A DNA stretch of 44,619 bases from Bacteroidales bacterium UBA2939 (GTDB lineage Bacteria > Bacteroidota > Bacteroidia > Bacteroidales > P3), in the NCBI GenBank assembly GCA_002349055.1, contig DECD01000047.1, positions 51,918-96,536 on the forward strand, given 5' to 3'. Under the pieces are notes generated by a model. It was not told where the DNA came from. It saw nothing but the letters and a program-made list of their open reading frames with translations, and ran no database searches. Both the position numbers and the translations under genes were made by a program. The first letter of the stretch is position 1, and every line of letters begins with the position of its first letter. Of this stretch, positions 1-5,953 are shown in pieces.

Positions 1-39
1 AGTTGGTAGGGTCTTGGTAGGGGGATGATAGGTAGATGT
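1..39. repeat. 11-bp G-rich direct-repeat array at window edge
   Basis: The first bases contain degenerate units with an 11-bp period (TAGGGTCTTGG, TAGGGGGATGA) that run up to the trmO start. Almost the same units occur at about 20630-20690, and a related unit at 31673-31683. The array is cut by the window edge, so its full length is unknown. Confidence 0.6.
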
Positions 40-753
40 ATGGCACTTGAACTAAAGCAGATAGCACATATTGAGACCCCGTTCAAGACGAAATTCGGGG
101 TTCCGCGGCAGGCGGGGCTGATGGAGGCTCCCTGCCGGGTGGTTTTTGAACCCGATTTCCGGGTGGCGGAGGCGGTGCGCGGACTGGAGGAGTTCGACTA
201 TGTGTGGCTCCTTTGGGGGTTCCATTTGAATGGTCAAAAAGTCGAAAAGTCTAAAGGTCTAAAAGCCGAAGAATCATGGAGTCCCACTGTGCGGCCGCCG
301 CGGCTGGGGGGCAACAAGAGGGTGGGGGTCTTCGCCACGCGGAGTCCCTACCGGCCCAACCCCGTGGGGCTGTCGTCGGTGAAGCTGCTGAAAGTCAGCA
401 TGGAGGTAGGACTTGGTCCCGTGCTCACCGTCAGCGGTGCCGACCTGGTGGACGGTACGCCCATCTACGACATCAAGCCCTATATCACCTATGCCGACAG
501 CCACGCCGAGGCCCGCAGCGGTTTCGCCAGCGAGGCTCCGCAGGCGGTGCTGGAGGTGAAAGACCCGGAAGGCTGTCTGTTGAAGATGCCTGAGGACGAG
601 GCTGATGTGCTGCGCCAGTCGTTGGCGCAGGACCCCCGTCCGCACTATCAGGACGACCCCGAGAGGGTCTATGCCATGCTCTTTGGTGACCACGAGGTGC
701 GCTTCCGCGTGGAAGGAGGCGTGGCGGTGGTTGTGAGTGTTAAAAAGTGTTAA
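40..753 (+). CDS. trmO: tRNA (adenine(37)-N6)-methyltransferase TrmO (TsaA/YaeB family)
   Basis: TrmO proteins use S-adenosylmethionine to N6-methylate threonylcarbamoyl-adenosine 37 in tRNAs that read ANN codons, which helps decoding. The 237-residue product shows the family landmarks in order: an IETPF...KFGVPRQ N-terminus, the EFDYVWLLWGFH segment, GVFATRSPYRPNPVGLS, and the DGTPIYDIKPY block. I chose the ATG at 40 because MALELKQIAHIETPF fits the family start; an ATG at 25 would add five residues encoded by repeat DNA. Residues about 65-77 are a lysine-rich insert encoded by an 8-bp direct repeat (233-272), placed between the conserved WGFH and RPPRLGGN blocks. A cytoplasmic housekeeping role is expected; the insert is the only odd feature. 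Confidence 0.92.
   Translation: MALELKQIAHIETPFKTKFGVPRQAGLMEAPCRVVFEPDFRVAEAVRGLEEFDYVWLLWGFHLNGQKVEKSKGLKAEESWSPTVRPPRLGGNKRVGVFATRSPYRPNPVGLSSVKLLKVSMEVGLGPVLTVSGADLVDGTPIYDIKPYITYADSHAEARSGFASEAPQAVLEVKDPEGCLLKMPEDEADVLRQSLAQDPRPHYQDDPERVYAMLFGDHEVRFRVEGGVAVVVSVKKC
233..272 (+). repeat. 8-bp repeat array inside trmO
   Basis: Consecutive 8-bp units GTCAAAAA, GTCGAAAA, GTCTAAAG, GTCTAAAA and GCCGAAGA lie in the trmO reading frame and encode a lysine-rich loop. Four units span 32 bp, so the array does not itself keep a multiple of three; flanking bases make up the frame. Confidence 0.8.
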
Positions 754-755
754 TG

Positions 756-788
756 GTGAAATTTTGCGACATTTTTGGTGTCTATACT
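756..788 (+). promoter_or_regulatory. ECF-type promoter of the sigma gene at 794
   Basis: A -10-like GTCTATACT (780-788) follows a T-run (772-776) and lies 24 bp downstream of a weak -35-like GTGAAATTT (756-764). The layout matches three other promoter-like motifs in the window (13401, 14358, 31718). The ATG at 794 is only five bases past the -10 block, so the transcript would start on or next to the start codon. The motif is seen directly; promoter activity is inferred. Confidence 0.55.
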
Positions 789-793
789 AGTAG

Positions 794-1306
794 ATGAGCG
801 AGAAATACACACAACTGGTTCAGGACTGCCGACGACGCGACCGCAAAGCGATGCGTCAACTCTATGACTTGACGGCACCGATGGCTATGGGTGTGTGTAT
901 GCGCTACAGCCACGACCGCGACACCGCGCAAGACCTGATGCAGGAGGGCTATATAAAAGTGTATGAGAAGATTGGGAAGCTGAAGGAGCCGGAGAAGGTG
1001 ATGTCGTGGGTGTACAGGGTGATGGTCAACGAGTGCATCAACCATTGCAAGCGGCAGGAGCCGCTGGAGCTGCTAGACGATGTGAGCGAGGAGCCTGCGG
1101 TATTCCAGATTGACCCCTTCGGGATGGAGGAAGTGGTGCTCACGTTGCAGCAGCTGCCGCCGCGCCAGCGGGCGGTGTTCAACATGCTGGAAGTCGAGGG
1201 GTTGACCGAGGAGGAGGTGGCCGAGCAGATGAAGACCCCGGTGACCAACGTGCGGACGATGATGGTGAGGGCGAAGAAACGGATGAAAGAATTGTTGACG
1301 AGATGA
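794..1306 (+). CDS. ECF-type RNA polymerase sigma factor
   Basis: This 170-residue protein has the two-domain layout of group IV (ECF) sigma factors. A region 2 helix block (about residues 20-85) includes DRDTAQDLMQEGYIKVYEKI and the MSWVYRVMVNECINHCKR segment. A region 4 helix-turn-helix (about 110-165) includes LPPRQRAVFNMLEVEGLTEE and the recognition-helix region NVRTMMVRAKKRM. It would direct core RNA polymerase to a dedicated promoter set. Its stop overlaps the start of the downstream membrane protein (ATGA at 1303-1306), the usual sigma/anti-sigma arrangement. Its own upstream region carries an ECF-type promoter, so autoregulation is plausible but inferred. Targets are unknown. Confidence 0.92.
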   Translation: MSEKYTQLVQDCRRRDRKAMRQLYDLTAPMAMGVCMRYSHDRDTAQDLMQEGYIKVYEKIGKLKEPEKVMSWVYRVMVNECINHCKRQEPLELLDDVSEEPAVFQIDPFGMEEVVLTLQQLPPRQRAVFNMLEVEGLTEEEVAEQMKTPVTNVRTMMVRAKKRMKELLTR

Positions 1307-2247
1307 TTCTTTTTCAAGAATTAGAGAATTTGAGATTAAGCGAAAAATATATGGCTATGAATTTGAAAGACTATAGAGTGCAGCCCGACGAGGGCCTGTT
1401 CGAACAGATAGAGAAGCGCCTGAAGGTGAGGCGCATGGTGCGCGTGGGTGGCGTCGTGGCCGTGGTGTGTGTGGTGCTGGTGGGTGTGCTGGTGGCCGTT
1501 CTGGGCAGCCGGGCAGCTGAAGAGCCGCAGACGGTGGTGGCCCAAGTAGCCGAGATGCCTGCCAACGTAGAAATGCAGCCTGCTACGTCTCCGAGCGAGA
1601 CAAAGAAACCCGAAGCCAACCTTGGAGACGCGGCCTGCCGCATCTCTACAGATGGGACGATTGTGGCCACCGCCGTAGAGACGCAGCCTGCAGCGTCTCC
1701 GAGTGAGACAAAGAAACCCGATGCCAACCTGGGAGACGCGGCAGGCCGCATCTCTACAGATGGAACGATTGTGACCACCGCCGTAGAGACACGGCTTGCC
1801 GCGTCTCCGAGCGAGACAAAGAAACCCGATGCCAATCTTGGAGACGCGGCAGGCCGCGTCTCTACAGATGGAACGATTGCGGCCACTGCCGTAGAGACAC
1901 GGCTCGCGGCGTCTCCAGAAACCGTGGCCGACAAGGCCGACCCGCCCACGCCGCCGGTGCATATCGATAACCTCATCTGGGCACCCAATGTCATTGTGCC
2001 GAACGGCGACGTGGACGAGAACCGGGTGTTTTCTGTGAAGATTACCTCCACCGTCACCGATTTCCATGTCTATATCTACAACCGCGGTGGCCGCCAGGTG
2101 TTTATGAGCACCGACCCCGACTTCAAGTGGGACGGCACCTATGATGGCAGTGCCATGCCGCAGGGAGCCTATGTGTGGGTTGCCAAATTCCGCGACAGTT
2201 CGGGCCGCGCACGGCAGGAAAAAGGCACGGTGACGCTGCTGAGATAA
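1303..2247 (+). CDS. Putative membrane-tethered anti-sigma-like protein with 36-residue repeats and a gliding-motility-type C-terminal domain
   Basis: The start overlaps the sigma gene stop (ATGA), implying coupled translation; ATG codons at 1351 and 1357 are alternative starts. The N-terminal part is a short charged cytoplasmic segment (about residues 18-45), then one membrane helix (about 47-68, rich in V and L). Outside the membrane come three tandem 36-residue repeats (residues 89-196, plus a partial fourth). The last 90 residues, NLIWAPNVIVPNGD...FHVYIYNRGGRQVF...WDGTYDGSAMPQGAYVW, fit the CHU_C/gliding-motility C-terminal fold. Position beside an ECF sigma suggests an anti-sigma role, but no known anti-sigma domain is recognisable. 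The repeats are built from a palindromic repeat also found outside genes in this window. Confidence 0.7.
   Translation: MILFQELENLRLSEKYMAMNLKDYRVQPDEGLFEQIEKRLKVRRMVRVGGVVAVVCVVLVGVLVAVLGSRAAEEPQTVVAQVAEMPANVEMQPATSPSETKKPEANLGDAACRISTDGTIVATAVETQPAASPSETKKPDANLGDAAGRISTDGTIVTTAVETRLAASPSETKKPDANLGDAAGRVSTDGTIAATAVETRLAASPETVADKADPPTPPVHIDNLIWAPNVIVPNGDVDENRVFSVKITSTVTDFHVYIYNRGGRQVFMSTDPDFKWDGTYDGSAMPQGAYVWVAKFRDSSGRARQEKGTVTLLR
1567..1919 (+). repeat. 108-bp in-frame tandem repeat made of palindromic units
   Basis: Three full 108-bp copies (1567-1674, 1675-1782, 1783-1890) and a partial fourth (1891-1919) encode 36-residue repeats. Each copy holds one imperfect palindrome in each orientation: GTAGAGAC..GGC..GCGTCTCC read as VETRLAAS, and the complement GGAGACGCGGC..GCCGC read as GDAAGR. 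The same palindrome is intergenic at 20509-20530. Confidence 0.85.
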
Positions 2248-2280
2248 AGCAAAAAACTTCATTTTTAGTCCTTATCTTAA

Positions 2281-2360
2281 CGTTAATTGCCGTTAATTAC
2301 CCGTTAATTGTCCGTTGATTAAACCTCTGATAATTAACGATTAATTGACGGTGATTAACG
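2281..2360 (+). promoter_or_regulatory. Helically phased GTTAATT repeats upstream of rnpB
   Basis: GTTAATT or GTTGATT begins at 2282, 2292, 2303 and 2314, a 10-11 bp spacing that matches the DNA helical turn. Inverted copies (ATTAACG type) follow at about 2333-2360. The block lies just upstream of the rnpB promoter and could be intrinsically bent DNA or an upstream activating element. It could also be another member of the fixed-period arrays found at gene boundaries in this window. Confidence 0.5.
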
Positions 2361-2388
2361 TTTTTATGTTTATGTCAGGAAAAATGTG

Positions 2389-2396
2389 TAAATTTG
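2389..2396 (+). promoter_or_regulatory. Bacteroidota -7 element of rnpB
   Basis: TAAATTTG matches the TAnnTTTG -7 consensus and lies 10 bp before the predicted 5' end of RNase P RNA. I see no convincing -33 element at the usual distance; the phased GTTAATT block may compensate. Confidence 0.6.
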
Positions 2397-2406
2397 CACC
2401 CGAAAT

Positions 2407-2839
2407 AGCAGGGGTCTTTCTATCGCTGGGCAGCAATGCCGAGAGGAAAGTCCGGGCAGCACGAGCCACCATGCTTCCTAACGGGAAGGCATCCTTATGG
2501 GTGACAGCGAGCGCCACAGAAAAGAAACCGCTAGTAGGAGTGACTGAGTGTCTGAGTCACTAAGTGGCTGAGAAAAAAACTTAGACACTCAGCAACTTGT
2601 TTACCCAGTCACTCCTGGTAGCAAGGGTGAAAACGCGGGGTAAGAGCCCACGACGTGTCCCGGTGACGGGCGCGATGGCAAGCCTCATGGGCTGAAAGAC
2701 CAAATAAACCGGCATTCTCGGGCAGGCTCGCCCGATTGCCTTCGGGCAGGTGCCGGCGGGTAGGTTGATGGAGACCGTCGGTGACGGCGGCCCTAGATTG
2801 ATGATAGAACACGACAGAACCCGGCTTATGGGCCCCGCT
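2407..2839 (+). ncRNA. rnpB: RNase P RNA, bacterial type A
   Basis: RNase P RNA is the catalytic subunit that removes 5' leaders from pre-tRNAs. The conserved core blocks are present in order: GAGAGGAAAGTCCGGGC (2441-2457), ACAGAAAAGAAACCGC (about 2517-2532), GGTAAGAGCCCACG (about 2639-2652), and ACAGAACCCGGCTTA near the 3' end (2813-2827). The ends were set by helix P1: AGC-A-GGGG at 2407-2414 pairs with CCCCGCT at 2833-2839. T-rich DNA follows (TTTTGTTT), so P1 may double as the terminator stem. The variable P12 region (about 2538-2615) is lengthened by two inverted arrays of 8-bp repeats. Short reading frames across this region are not genes. Confidence 0.95.
2538..2615 (+). repeat. Inverted 8-bp repeat arrays forming an extra helix in RNase P RNA
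   Basis: The left array has 8-bp units GTGACTGA, GTGTCTGA, GTCACTAA and GTGGCTGA (2540-2571). After an A-rich turn the right array has TTAGACAC, TCAGCAAC, TTGTTTAC and CCAGTCAC (2581-2612). The outer units are complementary (GGAGTGACTG with CAGTCACTCC), so the insert folds back on itself in the P12 position. Confidence 0.75.
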
Positions 2840-2851
2840 ATTTTGTTTGAA

Positions 2852-2967
2852 ATTAAGAATTAAAAATTAAGAGTTAAGAATGAAAAATCGGTTTTATACA
2901 AGAAAGTTACTGTTGATGCACCGCGTCAGCCGATTCTTAATTCTTAATTTTTCATTCTTAATTCTGC
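2852..2967 (+). repeat. Inverted pair of heptad arrays spanning a start codon and signal peptide
   Basis: Left array: ATTAAGA, ATTAAAA, ATTAAGA, GTTAAGA, ATGAAAA (2852-2886); its last unit contains a start codon. Right array: TTCTTAA, TTCTTAA, TTTTTCA, TTCTTAA, TTCTGCT (2934-2968), the reverse-complement type, read as the hydrophobic core of a lipoprotein signal. The two arrays could pair into a long hairpin around a 47-bp loop. Confidence 0.8.
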
Positions 2968-3782
2968 TTGCAGGGTGTTCGGGAGAGTATATCGGGGTGC
3001 CGCGGGCCGAGGTGCTGAGTTACCAGACGGTTTCCACCTACGGCGGACTGCATGCCTTGGCAACCTCCTACGCCAAGAAGCTGAACGACGCCGTGGCTGC
3101 CGACACGCTGCATCCTGGCATGTATGCCGAATATGGCGTCACCCTGGCCCTGATGGGGCACACGGGCACCGCCTGCCGCATGCTTAACGCCGAGGTGAAG
3201 GCTTTCCCCGAGAGTCGCGGACTGGTGCAGCGCATCAAGCAGCGGCTGATGCCCGACATGCTGGGCGACACTCTGGCGGCCTTGCGCGACACCGCCAACC
3301 TTGCGCAACTGGCCAGCTGGGCCTACGACTCGCTGACGGCCCTGAAACCGTTGCCCTATGTGGCCCCAGTTATCGACAGTACCGACACCGCCTGGCTCAA
3401 CAGGCAGACCCCCGTGGACTCGGTGAAGATACCCATCGAGCTTAGCGCCAACGAGAAACGTGAACTGCTGGAGCAGCAGCAAGCCGCAGAGGCACTGAGG
3501 AAGCAGGAGATAGCCGACTCGATTGCCGCCGCCAAGCAGGCCGCCATCGATGCCAAGAAACAGGCCAAGGCCGAACGGGAGCAGGCCAAGAAAGACAAGG
3601 AAAAGCTCCGCAAGGAGGAGAAGAAAGTCCGCGAGCAGCAGCGTGAAGAGGAACGCAAGCAGAAGGCCGCCCAGCGCGAGGAGGAGAAACGGCAGAAAGA
3701 GGCCGCCCGCGAAGCCGAGCGTAAGGCCCGCGAAGCAGAACGCAAAGCCCGAGAGGCTGAGAAAAAGAACAACAAGAAATGA
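2880..3782 (+). CDS. DUF4810-like lipoprotein with a long charged C-terminal coiled coil
   Basis: The 300-residue product begins with a lipoprotein signal (core about residues 18-31, lipobox LLAGC with Cys at about 32). A short region follows whose pattern (Y..VSTYGGL...LHPGMYAEYGVTLALMGHTGTA....AEVKAFPES) resembles DUF4810, a family of small lipoproteins often encoded with CsgG- and GNA1162-type lipoproteins. From about residue 190 the chain is almost entirely K, E, R, A and Q and probably forms an extended coiled coil in the periplasm. An ATG at 2916 (MHRVSRF) is an equally good start. The next gene overlaps by four bases. No CsgG-type gene is visible here. The signal core is encoded by a heptad DNA repeat. 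Confidence 0.72.
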   Translation: MKNRFYTRKLLLMHRVSRFLILNFSFLILLAGCSGEYIGVPRAEVLSYQTVSTYGGLHALATSYAKKLNDAVAADTLHPGMYAEYGVTLALMGHTGTACRMLNAEVKAFPESRGLVQRIKQRLMPDMLGDTLAALRDTANLAQLASWAYDSLTALKPLPYVAPVIDSTDTAWLNRQTPVDSVKIPIELSANEKRELLEQQQAAEALRKQEIADSIAAAKQAAIDAKKQAKAEREQAKKDKEKLRKEEKKVREQQREEERKQKAAQREEEKRQKEAAREAERKAREAERKAREAEKKNNKK

Positions 3783-4561
3783 AGAGGAACGCCATCATAC
3801 TGTTGTCGATAGTGGCGATGCTGATGGCATCGTGCAAAAGCGAGAAGAAGCTCGAGTCGTACAGCGACATCTATCGCGAGCGGCCTAACGTCATCTATGT
3901 GGCGCCGCTCAACGACCTGTCGACCCGCCGCGCCCTGCGCACCCCCGAAGACTCGCTCTACAACATCTCGCTCAATATCGCCGCCCAGCAGCTGTTCCTC
4001 ACCGCCACCGACCCGCTGGTGTTCAACGGCTACTATGTGCCTGGGCCGCTGGCATCGGCACAGATTGCCGCCACCGAATGGCGCACCGGCAAGCAGCTGC
4101 GCAACGACAGTATCGGCGACCTCAAGACCGACCTCGGCATCGACGCCGTGCTCTTCATCACCATCCACGGCTGGGCTTTCACCTCGAACAGCTGGACCGT
4201 GGAGGTGGAGTATGTGCTGCGCTCGACAGTCAAAGGCAACGAGTGGATGCATGTGTTGGTGAAAGCCAAGAAGATACTGCCCACCGACTTCAAGGGCAAC
4301 CCTTTGCCGCTGCGCGACGACGAACTCTTCGCCCTGCAATACGGCTGCGACTTGGAAACTGCCCAGCGCTGCCGTCTGGTGGAGACGCTGAACAAGTACG
4401 TCCTCAAGGACCTGCCCGGTGGCAAGCGCTCCCGCGAGCACCGCACCGAACGATACATACGCTCGCATCCCGAGTATTTCAATTTTGTGATTCATCCCGA
4501 CGGCAGCGTGCAGATGCAACAGACCGAGATGTTCACCGAGCTGACCGAAAAAGACGAATGA
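3779..4561 (+). CDS. GNA1162-like (DUF799) lipoprotein
   Basis: This 260-residue lipoprotein has a short signal (residues 1-18) and lipobox LMASC. The mature part, with NVIYVAPLND, LNIAAQQLFLTATDPL, NGYYVPGPLA, DAVLFITIHGW and a final RYIRSHPEYFNFVIHPDG, fits the DUF799 family of putative outer-membrane-associated lipoproteins named after Neisseria GNA1162. Their function is poorly defined; neighbourhoods suggest a role with CsgG-like pores. It is translationally coupled to the DUF4810-like gene upstream (ATGA at 3779-3782) and to comB downstream (ATGA at 4558-4561), so the three genes very likely share one mRNA. Confidence 0.75.
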   Translation: MKRNAIILLSIVAMLMASCKSEKKLESYSDIYRERPNVIYVAPLNDLSTRRALRTPEDSLYNISLNIAAQQLFLTATDPLVFNGYYVPGPLASAQIAATEWRTGKQLRNDSIGDLKTDLGIDAVLFITIHGWAFTSNSWTVEVEYVLRSTVKGNEWMHVLVKAKKILPTDFKGNPLPLRDDELFALQYGCDLETAQRCRLVETLNKYVLKDLPGGKRSREHRTERYIRSHPEYFNFVIHPDGSVQMQQTEMFTELTEKDE

Positions 4562-5280
4562 CCGCTCCCCGAGATATGAAAATAGAAGTATCGCTCACGC
4601 CAGCCCTGTATCCCTATCGAACTATCAAAGAAAGCCATATCACCGTGGCCATCGACGTGCTGCGTGCCACCACGGCCGTCTGCGCCGCTTTCCGGGCGGG
4701 CTGTAGCGAAGTGGTGCCGCTGGACACGCTGGAGGGCCTGGAGCCTTACCGCGCCCAGGGCTACGGCATTGCCGCCGAGCGTGGCGGACGCAAGCTGCCG
4801 GGGTCGGACTACGGCAACTCGCCCACGGAATACATGAGCAAGGACATGAGCGGTGTGCGTCTGGCCTACAGCACCACCAATGGCACGGTGAGCATTCTGA
4901 AGGGTGCCGATGCCGAGTTGACTCTGGTGGGTGCTTTTGCCAACAGGGATGCATTGTGCGAGCGGCTGAAGGAAGAGGGTAGGGATGTGGTGCTTTTGTG
5001 CAGTGGCTGGCAGAACGACTTCTGCCTCGAGGATACGCTGGTGGCCGGAGCCATCATCGACCGGCTGGGCAGTCCCCACGGTGACGCGGCGAACATGGCG
5101 CTGGCATTGTGGAAGGCCGCCGAGGTAGACCCCTACGGCTACTGCCGCGATGCCTCGCATGTGCATAGGCTGCAAGGCTTCGGCCCTCAAGCCGTGGCCG
5201 ACATTGAGTTTGCATTCAAGATGAACACTTGCCCTGTGGTGCCAGTGCTGAGAGATGGGAAATTGAAAATTGAGAATTGA
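4558..5280 (+). CDS. comB: 2-phosphosulfolactate phosphatase family protein (ComB)
   Basis: ComB enzymes hydrolyse 2-phosphosulfolactate to sulfolactate. The 240-residue product has the family blocks VAIDVLRATTAVCAAFRAG near the start, YSTTNGTV in the middle, and LLCSGWQNDFCLEDTLVAGA in the second half. The start overlaps the upstream stop (ATGA); ATG 4576 (MKIEVSLTP) is the alternative and closer to typical family length. The last residues, GKLKIEN, are encoded by a heptad repeat (AAATTGA, AAATTGA, GAATTGA) that continues past the stop. What a Bacteroidota cell does with sulfolactate is not shown by the context, so the exact substrate is inferred from the family. Confidence 0.82.
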   Translation: MTAPRDMKIEVSLTPALYPYRTIKESHITVAIDVLRATTAVCAAFRAGCSEVVPLDTLEGLEPYRAQGYGIAAERGGRKLPGSDYGNSPTEYMSKDMSGVRLAYSTTNGTVSILKGADAELTLVGAFANRDALCERLKEEGRDVVLLCSGWQNDFCLEDTLVAGAIIDRLGSPHGDAANMALALWKAAEVDPYGYCRDASHVHRLQGFGPQAVADIEFAFKMNTCPVVPVLRDGKLKIEN

Positions 5281-5288
5281 AAATTATG
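5260..5288 (+). repeat. Heptad repeat spanning the comB stop and next start
   Basis: Seven-base units AAATTGA, AAATTGA, GAATTGA and AAATTAT run from the last codons of comB across its stop to the ATG of the PAP2 gene at 5286. Confidence 0.75.
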
Positions 5289-5927
5289 AAGAGGTTGCTG
5301 GTCATAGTGATGATGGCGATGTGTGCCACGGTGCCTGCGAGGGCGCAGTGGGACACTGTGCTATGCCGATCCTCATTGTGCGAGAACATCACCATGACGG
5401 CTACTTCCACGGGATTGATAGGACTGGGACTGTTGGCAGCCTACCAGCCTGATGTCAACAACTGGGCTGTGCACCTCAGGGATGAGGTGATGTACCACAA
5501 TCCGCCCAAGTTGCATTTCGACGACCAGTTGCAATACCTGACCGCTGTCACCCCTGCGGTGCTCAACCTCTGCGGAGTGAAAGGCCGTCACAACTTCAAC
5601 CGACTTCTGCTGCTGGAAGGAGGAAGTTACCTATTGGGAACAGGTTGGCTCAACGCCTTCAAGTACGGTTTCGCCAAGGAGCGTCCCGACAGCTCGACCA
5701 AGAACAGTTTTCCCAGCGGACACACCTTCACGGCTTTTGTGGGAGCAGAAATCATTCGCCGCGAATATGGTAAGGAGTATCCGTGGTTGGCCGTGGCGGG
5801 CTATGCCGTGGCTACGCTGGTGGGCGTGATGCGCATCTACAACAACCGCCATTGGGCGGGCGACGTGCTGGCCGGTGCAGGACTGGGAATACTGAGTACC
5901 ACGCTGGTGTATTGGGTGCTGGATTAA
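5286..5927 (+). CDS. PAP2-superfamily membrane phosphatase
   Basis: The 213-residue protein has an N-terminal signal (MKRLLVIVMMAMCATVPARA) and the three-part active site of the PAP2/acid phosphatase superfamily: KYGFAKERP (KX6RP form), SFPSGH, and MRIYNNRHWAGD (RX5HX3D, with Met in place of the usual first Ser). Such enzymes remove phosphate from lipid phosphates such as undecaprenyl pyrophosphate or phosphatidate, with the catalytic histidines facing the periplasm. The ATG at 5286 is preferred over an in-frame TTG at 5277 that lies within repeat DNA. It follows comB with a 5-bp gap. The substrate cannot be told from sequence; a lipid A or undecaprenyl phosphatase are both possible. Confidence 0.87.
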   Translation: MKRLLVIVMMAMCATVPARAQWDTVLCRSSLCENITMTATSTGLIGLGLLAAYQPDVNNWAVHLRDEVMYHNPPKLHFDDQLQYLTAVTPAVLNLCGVKGRHNFNRLLLLEGGSYLLGTGWLNAFKYGFAKERPDSSTKNSFPSGHTFTAFVGAEIIRREYGKEYPWLAVAGYAVATLVGVMRIYNNRHWAGDVLAGAGLGILSTTLVYWVLD

Positions 5928-5953
5928 ATTGAAATATAAAATTAGAAATATGA
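5926..5953 (+). repeat. Heptad-like array before the SulP gene
   Basis: AT-rich units of about seven bases (AAATTGA, AATATAA, AATTAGA, AATATGA) fill the whole 22-bp gap between the PAP2 stop and the SulP start; the last unit contains the ATG. Confidence 0.6.

Noticed and set aside
1567..1919. A CRISPR-like array
   Set aside because: The 108-bp units are contiguous, in frame and contain no unique spacers; no cas genes are present.
2345..2563. A 72-codon open frame on the plus strand
   Set aside because: It lies across the promoter and conserved core of RNase P RNA and has no protein features.
4078..4557. N-terminal extension of comB to an upstream start
   Set aside because: The extension is out of frame with, and lies within, the DUF799 gene; the ComB family starts near 4558 or 4576.
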